This document shows positions 12,466-24,334 of a stretch of 64,000 nucleotides of DNA, piece by piece. The stretch covers positions 207,035,160-207,099,159 of the forward strand of contig OX422213.1 of assembly GCA_949130495.1 (NCBI GenBank). The letters are read 5' to 3'. Below the pieces are notes generated by a model that saw only the letters and a list, made by a program, of their open reading frames with translations, made no database searches and was not told where the DNA came from. The first letter of the stretch is position 1. Each line of letters opens with the position of its first letter. The position numbers and the translations under genes were made by a program. The stretch comes from Sambucus nigra (lineage: Eukaryota; Streptophyta; Magnoliopsida; Dipsacales; Adoxaceae).

Positions 12466-12690
12466 AATTGGCTTGGGGAAGTCATATAACACCCATCATG
12501 GGAAGGGTTCATATATATGTCTAATTCTGACTTTAAGGAAGCCCCATAATACCAGCCTAGGAAGGCTCTCTATATATCTAATTCTGGCTTAGGGAAGCCC
12601 CATAATACCCACCGTGGGAAGCCTATCCAAATATAGCTAGGGGAAGCTTTATAATACTTAGCATGGGGAGACCTGATAATAACCCGATCA
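12466..12690 (+). repeat. Tandem repeats, about 58-bp unit, roughly four copies
   Basis: Units begin near 12466, 12522, 12580 and 12635, each with a core like GGCTTAGGGAAGCCCCATAA followed by a (C)ATGGGAAG-like segment and AATTC. They are diverged. They lie after gag where an autonomous element would carry pol. Tandem arrays in the 3' untranslated region are a known habit of Tat-lineage elements. Confidence 0.65.
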
Positions 12691-12699
12691 AAGCGACTA

Positions 12700-13783
12700 A
12701 GAGAAGCTACGAAAGTGGTTTCACGATAAAGAGACTAAAGGAAGACATGAAAGATGACCCATGCAACTAAAGTGACTAAAGGTGTTGTGGTACCAGCATC
12801 CTGAAGCATGTGAAATTATAAATAATAGATGGTTGCAGCACAGCATAAAGTCCAAAGGAATGGTAGCTCAAATGTCGTGGTAGGATAGCAACCCAGTTGC
12901 AGCCTCAGAACTGCTATTCGTCAAGGCTTAAAAAATTGGGGAAATACAAGGGCAGAGAACCTAAGTCATGGCCCCAAAGCCATTTTCCTTTGGCATCGTG
13001 GCTTGGGGGATGATAGGAACAAATATGGAATGAAAAATATGAAGAATCTCAAGGCAAAAAATAACAGGTTGCAGCCTATTTCAAGGAGTTCTTTATAAGA
13101 TGTTACCGCGGCCTTATGTCCATGTCATCATTATTTAAGAGAATTTTTGCAAGTTGTTCATTAAAGAAATCAAATATATATGGAGACAACGTTCATTCAA
13201 ATATTAAAGTAGACATCAGAGGAATAAGAAAAGTAGAGCAATTAAGTAAGCAAAAATCATTTCAGATTAAAGGTTGCAGCCTGAGTTGAAGGTGAACAAA
13301 TGTCAAGTTAAAGCACAGATAAGTGACCGCAGTCTAAATAAATTTTAAGTGAAGAAAGGCCATAGCCCTTTGTACATTACAAAAAAGGAAACAAATAATC
13401 TTAAGTCTAGAAGGCGGCATCGCCTTCATCATCTCCATTTTCCCCATTCGCAGTTGTCTCTGTTTCCTAGTCCTCCACCGCGGCCTACTCCAACTACTTC
13501 CAGGGCCTCTCCTCTGCCACAACCCTCATCTCGGCTACATAGGTAGTGTGTTCAGCATCACCAACACCCCAGGACATGATTTGGTTCTTGGCATCCAAAA
13601 AGTTATTAGTGACCCTATATCTTAATTCCTGGTAGCCACGGATGTATGCCTTATTCTTGGTAAGGAGGAAGTCCTTTGACTTTTTTTATGCAGCCATAGC
13701 AGCTTCTGTAGCCTGATTGAGGGAGACTCCTCCATTTTCTTGATGGTTGCGGAATGATCAGTCTCCCTTTGGCTCTGTTTCTC
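12700..13783. other. Tat1 non-coding spacer
   Basis: No gene recognised. It contains scattered GGTTGCAGCC- and GCGGCC-like words that recur throughout Tat1, and it includes the C-terminal edge of the antisense ORF region. The open frames at 13334-13546 on either strand look accidental. Confidence 0.4.
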
Positions 13784-15841
13784 CTAAAGTTCCTTCAGAT
13801 GGTTCTCAAGATTGGAGGCATATTTAAAATCTTCCACAACCTTTGCTTGTTCAGCTTGAAGTGATGCAGCGATCGTTGTCAGTCTTCCCTCAGCGTCATT
13901 CTTGGCCTTGATGGCAGTTTCAAGGTTCATTTGAACATCTTGGAGCACTGCAATAGCAGAGTGCTTGCCAGTCTCAAAAGACGAAGCCTTGGCACTCTCC
14001 AAATCTACAACATGAACCCTCTCTGCGGCCTCTTTTAGCTTGTACATCCCTTTGTACTTTAGCCTCTAGTACATCACAACGTCCGCAACCTATAAATAAA
14101 TTATATGTTAGAAACAAAATATGACCTAAAAAAGAATATTGAAAAAGCAAGGTTGCCCTTACCCTCAGTAGGCTGTGGAGGGCATATTCTTCCAGGTGCT
14201 TATGATCCTCCTCCACCAAACGATTCAGGTCCATATGATCGAGAACCTTTCGCATCCTGTGGACCTCCCTAGAAGTTATGTCCCAGGATGATTGTGGGTC
14301 TGGTCTTCGTAATTGAGGCCGCGAACAGCCATCAGGGTCAACACTGGCACAAATTTGGGGAGGTGCCAAGTTGGTATTAACAGCCCTTATTACTGGAGGA
14401 GGGGGAGAATTGGAGGTGGTAGCTTGAGACACTCCCCGGGCACCTTAAATCTCTGAATCAGTGGGCATCAAACCTATCGCGTCTAGGTGGCTTCCAATGT
14501 CATCATAAAACTGGCCCTCAGGCCTTTCTTGGGCTGCATCCTCCTCAACCTGCGGTGCGACATGATTTTTTTGGGGTTCCACGTTAGCCATGGTAGGACG
14601 TTTAGCCTTGGAACTTTTTCTCTTTTTTCCTTGCCTAGCTTCATTATTGAGGGCAGCTACATCCTCATCCATCTCACCTAATTGAGTTGCCAAGAGAGAT
14701 CTATATTTATCTCCTCACCTGAAAAAGCAATGAAGTAAAATAAAAAATTGAAAACTGCTGCAGCATGAATAAAGAAAGGGGATTATTACCTTCTCCATCC
14801 ATTACTTTTAGTAAGAATTTATTGGGCAAGTAGCCTCCCTAAAAAATTGAAGCAGAAGTCACTAAGGTGCTGAAGTTTTTGTCCTTAGAAGTTATGGTCG
14901 CAGCCCTTCCTACTCTTCTCTCCTACCACTCACTCAGGTGTAAATTATCAAGAGCTTCATAAGAGGTCAATGTTAGTATAATACAATAAAAGGAACAAGG
15001 TAAGTGCAAGTGGCTAAACAGGACGCGGCATGTTTTTTAAGGCTGCAGCCTTGTGTACCTAGGTTGGATGGGCGTCCCCACTGCCGCAGCATCCTATGTG
15101 ATTTCTCTCTTTTTGACTCATCTAGGTGGATCTCCCACCCTTCTCCAGAAACGTAAAAATATTTCCCCTTCTAGTTCTTTACATTGGAAGGTGATCCAGT
15201 ATACAGTGTCTCTTCATTATTGAAGAGGGCAAGGTAGTAATATCATGTAAACTTTACGGAGTCCTCCTTTGGCCTATAAAAATGGAAGAACTCCGCGGGA
15301 GCTATGTCCCTTTTGAACTTATTCTTCCATAGCACTACGAACGTAAGAATTACCCTCCAATCATTGGGATCTAATTGGGTTGGGGCTAACTTCATTACAC
15401 TAAACATTTTCGTAATTGGGACTGGCACTAGTAGCCGCAACCCATATACGAAAGCGTGGAGGGGGAAGCAGACCCCATCATCAGTAATCATAGATCATGG
15501 CCTCTGCTCCGTGGAAGGTACTAAACAAATCACATTATCCGGAAATTTAAATGCCTCAATAACTTGGTTGACCCATTCCTCAATCATGATACTGTGGATA
15601 TTTAAGGCTGCAGGAGGTCTCTCGACTCTATTAGATGGGCCTGCAAGTGCGTCCCTAGCCTCAGAAGGCCCAACTGTCGCGGCCTCATTATTTGTAGGAT
15701 TGTTACTGGAGTTGGTTTATTATTCCATTACCACAACCTCAGTATTGTCCGTATAAGTAGAGTTTGCAGAGTCAGAGTCTAGAACGACGCAATTTAGGCA
15801 ATCTTTGAGAAGACAAGGCCCAAATGTCTTTAGAGGACGCA
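13784..15841 (-). pseudogene. Tat1 antisense ORF, Transposase_28-like (putative gypsy-type protein)
   Basis: Read on the minus strand from 15841. A region ending VPSTEQRP leads into DGVCFPLHAFVYGLRLLVPV and then KLAPTQLDPNDWRVILTFVV, which matches the conserved core of the plant family listed in Pfam as Transposase_28 (putative gypsy type transposon). Downstream come a GKYFYVSGEGWE segment, a Lys-rich basic stretch, a Pro-rich linker (14300-14430) and a coiled coil (13784-14047). Probable introns separate the blocks, for example around 14090-14160. Function is unknown; antisense ORFs in the 3' part of Tat elements are an established lineage trait. Several stops make this copy dead. Tat2 and RE-C carry equivalents. 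Confidence 0.65.
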
Positions 15842-16810
15842 CTGATGGAATTTAAGAAGGAAAAAACCCAAAATGTGTGTTTCAAAAGTCCTTTAGAAAT
15901 TTGTCAGGATTCTAACTCATATGGCTGCAGCAAGACCTAAGAAGTAGAAAGAGTTAGTTGTTAGGTGCCGTAGCCAATATGGTCAGAGAAGCCTCTTAAA
16001 GTCCGCGACAGGAACAACATAACAACAAAAGTTTGAAAGCTAAAATAGAAGTTTTAACAATTACAGCCAACTACACAGTTTCAACCCTAGAATCCTAAAG
16101 ACCAAGATACTGCCACATCACGATATTTTATTAGGAAAGGAAATGTTAAGCATGTTCTTATATGCCGCAGTCCTTCAGTTTATTAGCAAAGAGTTGTGGG
16201 AAAATAGCTTAAGGCTAAACCCTAAGGTCAAAAGGGAATTACTATCACTAGAGTGTTAGCATTATGTCGCAGCAAAATAACATAAGAATATGCCACCTGT
16301 CACGTCCAGACTCATAAACAGGTTGATAACGAAAGTGGTCTAATCTAAAGATTGAAAACTTATAATTTGAAAGGGTTTGATCGAGAACATGAAGACCATT
16401 AAGAATGGAGTTGGTATGTGTTCAATCTATGAAATTCCAAGCCAACAAATTTGGTTTAAACCCTAAGTCAAACACAAGTACAAGGGATTCAAAAGGCCTA
16501 AAAATCTAAGCCCAAGCTAGCAAATTTCATTTACTAAGTCATCATGGATGATTAATAATTTATTTAATTGATTGAAGGTTGATTCAATTCCAAACCAATT
16601 ATCTATTATGATCCAGACAAATTAATGGATTCGAATGAGTTCATTCTAGTATGGATTTGACAGTATGGATTCAATTTAGAATTAGTTTTTTATATGGTCC
16701 ATCAAAAGAGGTGGATTCGAATAAGTCATTTTAAAAGTAGAAATCTAAAAAAATAGTCAACAAAGCTGGAATTATAGAATTATTAAAGAGGTATTTGGTT
16801 TGAAAATTAC
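15842..16810 (-). other. Probable intron in leader of Tat1 antisense transcript
   Basis: On the minus strand, TTTCCAG|GTAATTTTC gives a donor at 16810, and a T-rich stretch ending TCCATCAG|TGCG gives an acceptor at 15842. No coding sequence was recognised between them. Inference from splice-site consensus only. Confidence 0.45.
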
Positions 16811-16954
16811 CTGGAAATTGATGAGAATCAGTTGCTCAGCCTCTTTCCCCCGCCTGATGCTCGTCGAAAAACTCAAACGGTGAACTGACAAGGGTTTGCT
16901 CTCGATTTTCTCTCAAGGAATTGGAAAATGTAATGAATGCCATGGCCATATCCA

Positions 16955-16962
16955 TTTATATA
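16955..16962 (-). promoter_or_regulatory. TATA box for the Tat1 antisense transcript
   Basis: TATATAAA on the minus strand, in the context CTTATATAAATGG. It lies about 120 bp inside the 3' LTR and upstream of the probable leader exon (about 16811-16930) and of the antisense ORF. Tat2 has a counterpart at 38461. Confidence 0.5.
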
Positions 16963-17070
16963 AGAGGACGCGGGAAGACAAAGCGTCGTTTTGAAAATAG
17001 CCACTGCAGAGATGACACGTTGCGGCATTCCAACATCAAAACGTAGCACCAAGTCACCTTGGCACTACGA

Positions 17071-17083
17071 CTTGGGGGCTTAT
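17071..17083 (+). other. Tat1 polypurine tract
   Basis: CTTGGGGGCTTAT immediately precedes the 3' LTR, the usual position for the plus-strand primer. Tat2 has ATTGGGGGCTTTT at the same place. Confidence 0.65.
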
Positions 17084-17683
17084 TGATATGACAAATATAG
17101 TACCCCGGCAGCGAAAGTTATGGAAGGCATGCATCGAAGCCTTATTGCCACTGCCTTACTTATATAGGTCGCAGCCTTACATATTGCAGGGTGAGGCCCC
17201 AACCTGTCTACTTAGCTGGACGCATCCCTCACCTTCACAGTTGCTCTATATTGTATATCACGTGCTCAAGGCATGTCGTACAGGATATACACCTCCTCTA
17301 AATAGAGGTCCACACATCGAGATAAGGGGTTCTAGTTCTAGTTCTGACTTCTACACTAGGCTAAGCCCTGTCAAACTCTCTATATACCCCTAATACAACT
17401 TGGGGGCTATTGATCTACATCAAAGTCATCACTTCAGCTCATTGAGAACCATTACAGACATGTATTCTCCTCTCTCATCTATCTTGTAAGCCTATTATGT
17501 CATTGTAAACTTGTACTACAATGCATATATAATGAGAGTTGGGCAACAAAGTGGATGTAGGATCATTTTAATAGCCGAACCACTCTATATTCCGCGTTCC
17601 TTCCTTTATTGCTTGCTTTACATTTACTTTACACTTGATACGCTGATATGAGAACGGCGTGCGTCCGATTTCTCGTATCAACA
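17084..17683 (+). repeat. Tat1 3' LTR
   Basis: TGATATGAC...TATCAACA, matching 10179-10798 with scattered substitutions and small deletions. The TATA box is mutated, and the R-U5-like motif is present at about 17551-17584. Confidence 0.88.
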
Positions 17684-18660
17684 TCAATATATAGGAAGTC
17701 ATATCTTGAATGGATAGATAGGATTGAATTGCCAAAAGGCTTTAAATTCCCAACCTTCTCTCTCTTTTCAAGAGATGGAAGTTAGTCTGCTATAGAGCAT
17801 GTTATTATGTTCACTAGTTAATGTGATGATGCTGGAACAAATAAGATCTCAAACTGTGGCCTTTTCTAGTTCATAAGTCTACGTCTTAACTCTGACCAAA
17901 CTTGACAAGAAATGGAAGATATATTCCATGCATAGTTCTTCCAAATTGAGCAAGAAGTCTCCATAGTTGATTTAGCTAGATTAAGCAAAAAACTTGATTG
18001 AGAGGCTTCTGACTTTATAAATAGGTTTAAAAGTGCTAGGAATAAATGAAAAATAGTTTTGTCTAAGTCTGAATTTGTCAAATTAGCCAAAATGGGTTAG
18101 AATTTAGATTTTGAAAGAAATTTAATGCAATTGAATTCAAGGATTTAGTAGAATTAACTACCAAGGTGTCAAATATGAGGCCCTTCTAGAGGAGGAGCAT
18201 AAAAGAAATACTTTTTATTTCAAGACATACTACAAGGATCCTAACCTGGAAATAGATATTGTTAATATTATAGGAACTGAAATTATAGTTTGTGAATCAT
18301 TAGATTAAAAGAACTCAACATCAGAGTCTTTTCCCCCAAAATCAAAGGGAATGATAAAAGTATTCATTTGATAATTCTAAGGCATATGAAATCTTTGATT
18401 ATTCTTAAAACAAAAGATGTTAAAATTGATTGATGAATCTAAAACATTAAATGAAAATAAAGGAAAAAACTATTGTAAATAGCATAATGTTTTCTCCCAC
18501 TCAATTAATGCTTGTTTTATTTTTATGATAGAATTCAGGAGTTGATAAAAAGAGGAAAAATCAAGTTTCTTGGGAAAGAAAAAAGAAACATGAGGGTTGA
18601 TGATGAACCGTTTACCAACCTAAAAGAAATGGGAAAAAAATATGAAGTCAATTTAGCTAC
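17684..18660 (+). pseudogene. RE-C gag, capsid (Retrotrans_gag) piece
   Basis: Right of Tat1 the frame reads YLEWIDRIELPKGFKFP, then further stretches such as FFQIEQEVSIVDLARLSKKL and SDFINRFKSARN, then HKRNTFYFKTYYKDPNLEID. These fit the conserved gag of plant gypsy elements in order. Near 18480 a knuckle-like CK.HN..SHS.NAC segment ends the gag. In-frame stops are frequent. This is the capsid part of the RE-C polyprotein whose start lies at 9299-10178. Confidence 0.7.
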
Positions 18661-20425
18661 CTCAAAACAAAGGGAATGTTGAATTTAAGATGAAGACTAA
18701 GGCTGAATTAAAGGCTTCAAATTTTAAAACGACTGAAGACCCAGACCTAAAGGTCATGAAACACATATGCATCAAGTGTGGGGAATAATATATAAATATG
18801 TGAGAGTTTGTAGTTTCTAAGGGAAAACATCAACTAAAAAGTAACAAGAATGGGAATAGTGGCTATACTGCCAAAGCTGAAATGTTCCATGGCCAAGAGG
18901 AATTCCAAGAAAATGCATCTGGGAAGGTGAGACCATTTTTTGGTACTTATTACCCCCAAGGAAATTCCAAGATACAATGAAACTATCAATACATTAGGTT
19001 TGGCTTTAATGAAGCTAAATCACATCAATATTTGAGGATCCCAAGCCCCACAAAGATTCCAAAATTAATTCTAGTGGTGAAAGAGGTACTTGACTGGTTT
19101 ATAGTACATGGCTTGGCAAGAGGCCTCTGAAATTTTGTGCCCAAGTGCAACAAAGGAATTTTCTTCTTTATCATCAAAGCCAAACCTAAGGTTTTATAGA
19201 AATCCAGAGGGAAGTCGATCTTCTTTAGACTTAATAGTTGAAAATATTAAAGAACTGGAAAAATCCATGAGTGTGGATGGAGACATTTCATTTGGGTTCT
19301 TCTGATGAGGAATAAAAGGAGGAGATGATGGTTGTTAATACAATAGAGCTTATTCATGTAACTGAGTAACAATACTTCATCTAATTATGGGTCTTTGTCT
19401 CGGAAAGTGCCAATTAATATGGCTATGATTCTCCCAAATATGTTCGAATCCTGAGATGATCAAGAGGTTCTAGCAATGGAAATGAATGAAGATCAGAAAT
19501 CAGAGTTAGATAACTTTGATATGTTTGTATCTACACTAAATTTAATTTATGGGTTCAAATAGCCTACTAAGAATATAAATAATCACAATAAAACCTTGGT
19601 TTATAAAATCTTAGATAACTGGGATTTTTAATTAATAAAATATTAATATGTAACAACGCAACTATTAATCTCATGTCATACTCCATGTTTTACAAAATAA
19701 ACAAACAAAATACAAAACTAGTCTAGACTTAAATTATAATATCTAGTTTTGTTGGAGATTAAAAAAGCAACCAAAGGTGTACTACGAGTTGATATTGAAG
19801 TAGGCACTAGAAAATCTAAAACTTCTTTCTTCATCACTGAATGCAAACCAAGCTTCAATGCATTTCTTGGTAGAAACTAGATTCACTCTAACAAATGTAT
19901 TCCTTATTTTATGCATAAGAAATTGGTTTTGATCAAAGAGGATGGAAATGTGAAAGGGGTGGAGGTTTGTCCATCACCTTTTACATTAGCTCCAACTTTG
20001 TGTAGGTTGGGCTTTACTAAGAGAATGTGGGACCAATAAAGGCATATGCTTTGGTAAGAGAAGCACTAGAGGGTGAAGTCTCAAATGAGGCTTTGGATGA
20101 GTTTGTTTTTCATCTAATGGGACCAACTAAATAAAACAAAATAGTTTATGTATGGATAGTACATCCATTGATAGTGAATAGGCCAATGAAAGTTTGGCGA
20201 TGGTGTAATATAAGTTCAGAGAATTCGAATTGAACACCAAAATTGGTGAAGAAAAGACCATTAATTGGGCTAATAGAGGACATAGAGTATGAAAATCCTC
20301 AAAAAATGGTGAATTAGTAATCTCACCAATATAATATGAAGATCTCATGGTGAATCACCCGGATCCTTTGATAGAAATCCATATCAGAAAAAAAAAAAAA
20401 AAAAAGAGTCACATACCTCAGTGCC
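18661..20425 (+). pseudogene. RE-C gag-pol linker and protease remnant
   Basis: A degraded linker runs to about 19600. Then come LRVDIEVGTRKSKTSFFITE and CKPSFNAFLGRN, the C-terminal half of a plant retropepsin (in relatives, ...DIEVGT....FFVVD...YNALLGRDWIH), followed by KEDGNVKGVEVCPSPFTLAP. The expected D-(T/S/N)-G active site, around 19590-19620, is not intact (LDNWDF is the nearest match). Sequence from 19892 onward is duplicated at 26558. The reading is cut at 20425 by the Athila1 insertion. Confidence 0.6.
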
Positions 20426-22070
20426 TGATGCGACTGAAAATATGTCTAAAATGTGGGCTTATATAGGCTTAAATGTAAGCATGTCGCGTAAGTAATAAAC
20501 CTAGTAAGATAGGGTCGATCCCTAGGGAATTAGGACGATTGCTCGTAACGACGAAGGAAATGAGACTAACCCTAAACTGATTCGAGAAAAAAATGAAAAG
20601 GCGATAAATTTTGGAATTGAATTCTACTAGATAAACGCAAACTAAATTTAAAATTACTAACTAAACTAAGTTCACAAAATTAAAAATACTGCATGTGATT
20701 AACTGTGAATGATAAAAAGTAGGTTAGGATACAATGCCCCAAACCCTAGTACATTTACCAGATAGAAAACTAGCTTTTAAATTAGATAGTTGATTAAACC
20801 CAGACTTTACTCATCCCAAGCATTACATATATGAGGGTACTAGCCCTCATCATACGTAATCAAGGGCAAGAATAAAGCGGTGCTACAGTAGCCAGCACGT
20901 ACATCGCATTCTTAAATACCCCGGTTACCTAGGGCAAAACGAGGTTAAAAGATCTATGATGTTTGCATTCACTACACAACACGATTCATTCAATATTTAA
21001 CTCAAAACTAATTTTTTATACATGTAAACTACATCGGGTTGGGTTCATGTACCCCAACCCTTAGAAATCTAGCTAGACATGATTAAACTATGTTGGAACA
21101 CGAAATCTATCTTGCTTGAATTCATAATTATGTGAAAAATTGGACAAAACTTGAAAAAATGAATTGTAACCTATGTTCTACGAATCATTAAACACAAATA
21201 TGAAATCAATTGAAAGCTTTAAGAAAATGTTACTTAGAATGAAGAAACTCTGGAATTAATGCTTAAAACTTAAATGATTGTTGAAGAAAATAATTCCCTA
21301 GGGTTCTTAGCTTCAAAAGCTCTCTAAAATTTATAGAAAAAAGAACTCTTAAAAGTCAGGTAATCAGTTGGAATAAATACCCTACAGATTTACAAGAGTT
21401 TGAGCTAAGTATAACTCTAATTTTGAAAAGAATAATTCAAAAAATCGACAGCCGAATCGGTCCGGTCTGGGGTCATCGATTCAGTTTGGTACACCGGACC
21501 GGTTTAATATTGCTTCTAATCGGATCGGTCCAGTAGTTTGTTTTATGCAGGAAATCTCAAAATTCCGAACCGGTTCTTTTTATGTTGATATCGTATAGGT
21601 TCTCTCCTTACAGGAACTTTGTTTTCACCAGACCGGTTCATTTTGGTTGACACCGGATCGATTCGATGATATGTTTCTTCCTGCTCTTCTTGTGATTTTC
21701 TCTCAACTTCGAAGCTTCATAACTTTTGATCCAGCACTCAGATTTGGATGCCATTTCTTCTTATGTTCTTGTAGACTCGACGTCTTCAACTTTAATTTTG
21801 GTTCCTTGTCTTAATTCTAGATGTAAATTTACTCTTTTGCCCTCTATCTTTCTTTCTTTTCTTTCTTTCTTGGTTTCTCGGTTTTGAGTTTCCTCTTTTC
21901 TTCACTTGTATAAAATACCTGAAAAATGCAAGAAGAATAACGAAACTCGATGCACTATATAGAAAATGTCAGTAGCAAAGATATGAGATAAATCAACGCA
22001 TTTTACATTGTATCAGATGATAACAGCCTCTAAATTAAGGGGATAAATCGAAAGAATTTATGCCTAATCA
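19892..22070. repeat. 2.2-kb direct duplication, copy A (RE-C flank plus Athila1 LTR)
   Basis: Bases 19892-20425 (RE-C protease region) plus 20426-22070 (LTR) recur at 26558-28730 in the same orientation with scattered differences. The duplication therefore spans the host/LTR boundary, including the GTGCC target site, and is not simply a pair of LTRs. Confidence 0.85.
20426..22070 (-). repeat. Athila1 LTR, left copy (3' LTR of the minus-strand element)
   Basis: 1645 bp, plus-strand reading TGATGCGACTG...TTATGCCTAATCA, the inverse of the Athila2 LTR ends (TGATTAGGC...GCGTCA). It contains the CCGG-type palindrome cluster at about 21450-21670. Confidence 0.88.
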
Positions 22071-23620
22071 AACCCCTCTAACTTAGAACTTTGATCGTCT
22101 CAAGCAATGTAAATGACTCGAAACAAGGCTCAACTCTTAAAAAAAATTATTAGGATAGGATACCTCTTTCGCGGGCAAAAGATTGCATTTTTCATATGTA
22201 ATAATCCATTAAACCCCTAGGTTACCCTAGTAGGACAAGTAGTGTCTCGTGAGGGTTTGCAATGAATATACCCACAAAATTCGTTTTCAACTCAAGAAAA
22301 TTCAAAATACCTAAAAATTGTTTAATTTAAACCTTTCTAAAAATAGTCACCATAAATTTATATTCTCAAGTCTCAATTTGACGTGTGTGTGTGCGAAGCC
22401 AAAAATTTAATCACAAATTTCCACCGATTAATCATTACGTTACTTTCCAAAAATTCGTTTTGATTTCAAAATGTCACGGGAAGCTCTCACAAATGAATCA
22501 CTCGAATTGTGGATATTTCTCTCGGTATGCGTGATATAAAGAGTAAATGCAATGGACATAAGGTCACGCACACAACTTTAAAAGACGAAAATTATTTAGG
22601 TGAAAATATCTCATTATCGGATTACGGTAATTGAAAAATGGGAACACTGCCTCTTATTGCACCAATTGATCTCTCTTATTATCTTTTCGTGTATTAGCTC
22701 TCCATGCGGTAATTAATTTCGAAATTCGGACTCGATTAGGACTTTTCTTGGGTTATAAGGTGTATTGGGAAAAATAGAAAATGGTTGGAAAATTCGGAAT
22801 TAGAAAATTTACTTATGATATCCTTTGGCACTTTTTCGGTCATTTGCTCATTTTCTCTTCAATTTTTTTCTATTTTTCTTTTCCTCTCTTTTTTTTAGCA
22901 TTATTCTATTTTTTCTTACCCCTTATTTATTGCAAAATTTTCCTTTTTCACAATTCCGGGCTATATGGTTTTTTTCCGGGTTACAAACGAAATGGAAAAA
23001 TTTTATTAGGCTCAATTTGGGTAGCAAAAGGATAATTTTTCACAACTTTTTATGGCTAATCTTTTTGGGTAAACAAATGATGTCCTTACTTCATTTATCC
23101 AAATTACTAATCATATTACCATATGTGTCTCAAGATTAATTTAGTTTAGAGATATTCTAGCGTGTGTTTCAAGACAACATCTCACATATTTCTCGTAACT
23201 GATAAAAAAAAGAGTTGAGATCTTCAACGGCTTACTTAAACACAGAATTGAACTTTGACTTAACTATTTAATCGCATTGATTTAAAAACTCATAAAAATT
23301 GATAGGTTTGAAATCTCACCAGGTTAGTTAATCTCCACACTTATTAATAAAGTCGTCAATTTTCTTTCAAATTCCATATTTGGTCAATTTCGACTTAGTG
23401 CAATTGGATTTTTACAAATTTGAGGCTTCAAAAAAAATTTAGTGATATTTTTGAAAAATTTAAATCCCAATTTTTATTTATTTTGAAGAAAAATATTTTT
23501 GGCTTTTCCAAAAAATTTTAATTTTTTTAAAAAAAAATTCTAAATTTTTTTTTGGCATTTTAAAATTTTGTGAAGTTTTAGAAAGACGCACTTGTCACCC
23601 CCCCCCCCCCCCCCCCCCCC
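22071..23620 (-). other. Athila1 3' untranslated region with two polypurine tracts
   Basis: Next to the LTR, AACCCCTCTAACTTAGAACT (22071-22090) is the reverse of the Athila polypurine tract. About 1.5 kb further, GTCAC plus 23 C plus AACTTAGACT (23593-23630) is the reverse of a second, very similar tract. The interval aligns with 59764-61319 of Athila2 and carries no recognised gene. Confidence 0.65.
23598..23620 (+). repeat. Poly-C run, 23 bases, at the internal polypurine tract
   Basis: Expanded version of the six-G tract seen at the homologous site of Athila2 (59775-59780). The length may be approximate. Confidence 0.9.
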
Positions 23621-24334
23621 AACTTAGACTTTTTCATTGTCCTCAATCAAAAGGACTAAAATCCAAAGAAAAGAAAATAAAACATGCAAATATTTAAAAT
23701 GCAAAAAGACACTAAATGATACTAACACATGACTGAAAAATACAACAAAAATCACCCCATACACGTTAGGATTGCGACGATCTGTCATCTCTCCACAAAC
23801 TCACCCTACCCCTTGTACGGGTTTTTATGCCCACCTTGTCTCTCCCGTCTTCCAATTGTAAACCAATAACCGAAACAAGTTGGGCCCACGCCCATAGGCA
23901 AGGGGAGTCCCGGGAGGTTCGTGATGCGTGGTGTGAATATCATTATCGGGGTGCTCTCTCATCTCACAAAATAATTATACTGTATTGGAGATATTGTCTC
24001 GGTAAGACTTGGAATGACATAATAAACCTAGATTTTTCTTAACTTTGGGGATGGATGAGTCGAGCTCTAAATTGGAGGAGACTTGAGTTCTCTCTTCAAT
24101 CGCCTCTGAGGACTCAAGTGGCATGGGTGGATGGTCACACAGAAGGAATTCGTCTATCATTTATTGTCATTCGCTCTCTTCTAAGTAACTAATCGAGCCC
24201 AATAAAGGTTTAATTTCGACCGTATGGCTCTCTTCCACTGGCTTGTCTTCTTTCTCAAAGCCCTTTAAACTCATATCTCTTAACTCTCTCTCATAATTAA
24301 TTTTAGAACAGTTTCTCTCACTATCCTCTAATAT
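23621..24334 (-). other. Athila1 segment between 3' region and protease
   Basis: Contains the tail of the post-protease linker (about 24060-24334) and about 400 bases I cannot assign. Compared with Athila2, about 4.8 kb holding reverse transcriptase, RNase H, integrase and the extra ORF is missing here, so a deletion junction must lie in this stretch. Confidence 0.45.

Larger units (their letters stand above)
10179..17683 (+). mobile_element. Tat1: non-autonomous Tat-lineage LTR element (7.5 kb)
   Basis: Two LTRs (620 and 600 bp) flank a primer site, a short gag remnant, a repeat region, an antisense ORF remnant and a polypurine tract. The target duplication is imperfect (CCAAT at 10174 and TCAAT at 17684). 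There is no protease, reverse transcriptase or integrase anywhere inside, so it must have depended on enzymes from related elements. It sits inside the gag of RE-C, and excising it with one copy of the duplication restores the gag frame. The layout resembles the TR-GAG class of plant non-autonomous elements, with an added antisense ORF. Confidence 0.85.

Noticed and set aside
15304..15756. 150-codon plus-strand frame
   Set aside because: It is the reverse of the conserved Transposase_28-like antisense reading, which explains its openness.
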